This document shows, piece after piece, positions 63,414 to 64,000 of a stretch of 64,000 nt of DNA (the stretch's first letter is position 1; every line of letters begins with the position of its first letter). Origin of the DNA: Bacteroidales bacterium. Its GTDB lineage: Bacteria > Bacteroidota > Bacteroidia > Bacteroidales > WCHB1-69. Under the pieces are notes generated by a model that was not told the origin of the DNA, did no database searches, and worked only from the letters and a program-made list of their open reading frames with translations. The stretch covers positions 35,854 through 99,853 of the forward strand of contig JAFPXF010000041.1 in NCBI GenBank assembly GCA_017394765.1, given 5' to 3'. A program made the position numbers and the translations under genes.

Positions 63414-63806
63414 ATGGAAAAACTCGACGTCAGAATTGACAAGTGGCTCTGGATGGTGCGTCTTTTCAAGACGCGCTCGTTGGCCACGGAGGCCTGCAAT
63501 GCGGGCAAGGTGAAGTTGGATGGCACCAACGTGAAGCCCTCGCGCGACGTGCGCACGGAGGAGGTGTACGAGGTGCACATCGGCTCGCTGAACAAGACGG
63601 TGAAGGTGCTCGGCACACCCAAGAGCAGGGTGGGGGCGCCGCTCGTGCCGCAATACATGGAGGACCTCACCCCGCAGGAGGAGTACGACCGCATGAAAAC
63701 CCTCAAAACCGCCGAGTACCGTCCCCACGGCCTTGGCCGCCCCACCAAGCGCGACCGCCGCCAGTTAGAGTATGTGAAGAGCCGGTATGCGGAAGAGGAG
63801 GATTAA
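63414..63806 (+). CDS. hslR: S4 domain RNA-binding protein (Hsp15-like)
   Basis: 130 aa. The S4 domain is VRIDKWLWMVRLFKTRSLAT followed by ACNAGKVKLDGTNVKPSRDV, with a basic C-terminal tail (LGRPTKRDRRQLEYVKSRY). Hsp15 binds stalled 50S subunits carrying nascent chains. Length and domain order match the family. Confidence 0.9.
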   Translation: MEKLDVRIDKWLWMVRLFKTRSLATEACNAGKVKLDGTNVKPSRDVRTEEVYEVHIGSLNKTVKVLGTPKSRVGAPLVPQYMEDLTPQEEYDRMKTLKTAEYRPHGLGRPTKRDRRQLEYVKSRYAEEED

Positions 63807-63812
63807 GGGGAG

Positions 63813-63844
63813 TTAAGAAATTAAGAAATTAAGAAATTAAGAAG
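63813..63844 (+). repeat. Four tandem copies of TTAAGAAA
   Basis: Four 8-base units (the last is TTAAGAAG) lie 30 bases before the start of the next gene. Confidence 0.85.
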
Positions 63845-63874
63845 TTAAATCGAAATAGGGTGCTGCCACTGGCT

Positions 63875-64000
63875 ATGACCATCGCTTTCTGTGCGATGCT
63901 TTTTGTCGTTTCCGCACAAAACTGGCAAACAATGCCCTCCGCCGTGCTTGTCAAAAACAAGTGCGTGAATTGTATCAAGTTTGATACGATTTGTCAGTTC
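63875..64000 (+). CDS. Start of a secreted protein (cut by window edge)
   Basis: Frame open from ATG 63875 to the window end, 42 codons: MTIAFCAMLFVVSAQNWQTM, then PSAVLVKNKCVNC. The opening is a signal peptide ending VSAQ. A GTG at 63860 in frame would add five residues and give a better signal peptide (LPLAMTIAFC). Function cannot be read. An octanucleotide repeat lies just upstream. Confidence 0.55.
   Translation, partial: MTIAFCAMLFVVSAQNWQTMPSAVLVKNKCVNCIKFDTICQF

Overview
The window is a chromosomal piece of a member of the Bacteroidota, most likely an anaerobic Bacteroidales species. The evidence is TAnnTTTG-type -7 promoter boxes in front of many genes, type IX secretion (T9SS) C-terminal domains together with a PorT-family gene, a six-gene Na+-NQR operon, many lipoproteins, and Bacteroidota-specific families (DUF4295, DUF5606, GWxTD, a C10 peptidase with its prodomain). 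The host and habitat cannot be read from the sequence.

Layout. 0-17 kb (minus strand): a surface-protein region. It holds the start of a secreted protein cut by the window edge, a class A penicillin-binding protein, a beta-helix carbohydrate-binding-type protein coupled to a small T9SS-sorted protein, and a 3612-residue protein built mainly of 52 tandem units of 49 residues, ending in a gliding-motility-type C-terminal domain. The edge gene is a paralogue of the giant protein's N-terminal region. 17-31 kb (minus): housekeeping genes ung, purH, a Na/Pi cotransporter, ispH, ftsY, DUF4295, rpmG, obgE, a short PaaK-like ligase, a hydrolase and a Nudix enzyme. These are interrupted by dispersed REP-like repeats and two gene remnants. 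29.8-36 kb: tRNA-Ala, membrane and lipoproteins, a four-helix-bundle gene bracketed by short repeats, urocanase, and a DUF4332 gene. 36-43 kb (minus): a secreted protease group (C10 cysteine peptidase, M3-like metallopeptidase, putative chagasin-like lipoprotein), tRNA-Pro, and a visibly AT-rich trio of lipoprotein genes. 43-48.5 kb (minus): a candidate small transcript, a secreted protein, an orphan CoA-transferase A subunit, glyA, an AlkZ-related protein and a GreA/B-type factor. 48.6-64 kb (plus): a RecD-like helicase, heptose-phosphate kinase, porT, glyS, a GWxTD protein, nqrABCDEF, a DUF349 protein, a DUF2147 protein, an S4-domain protein and the start of another secreted protein.

How it fits together. 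PorT and three sorting domains (two type A, one CHU_C type) show that several products here are T9SS cargo: the giant repeat protein, the small protein coupled to the beta-helix gene, and the C10 peptidase. Na+-NQR would supply a sodium gradient that the Na/Pi carrier could use. The parts most worth following are the giant repeat array with its higher-order structure and adjacent paralogue, the protease/inhibitor group, the AT-rich lipoprotein trio, the promoter-terminator unit near 43 kb, and the remnant that separates ftsY from the rpmG-DUF4295 pair.
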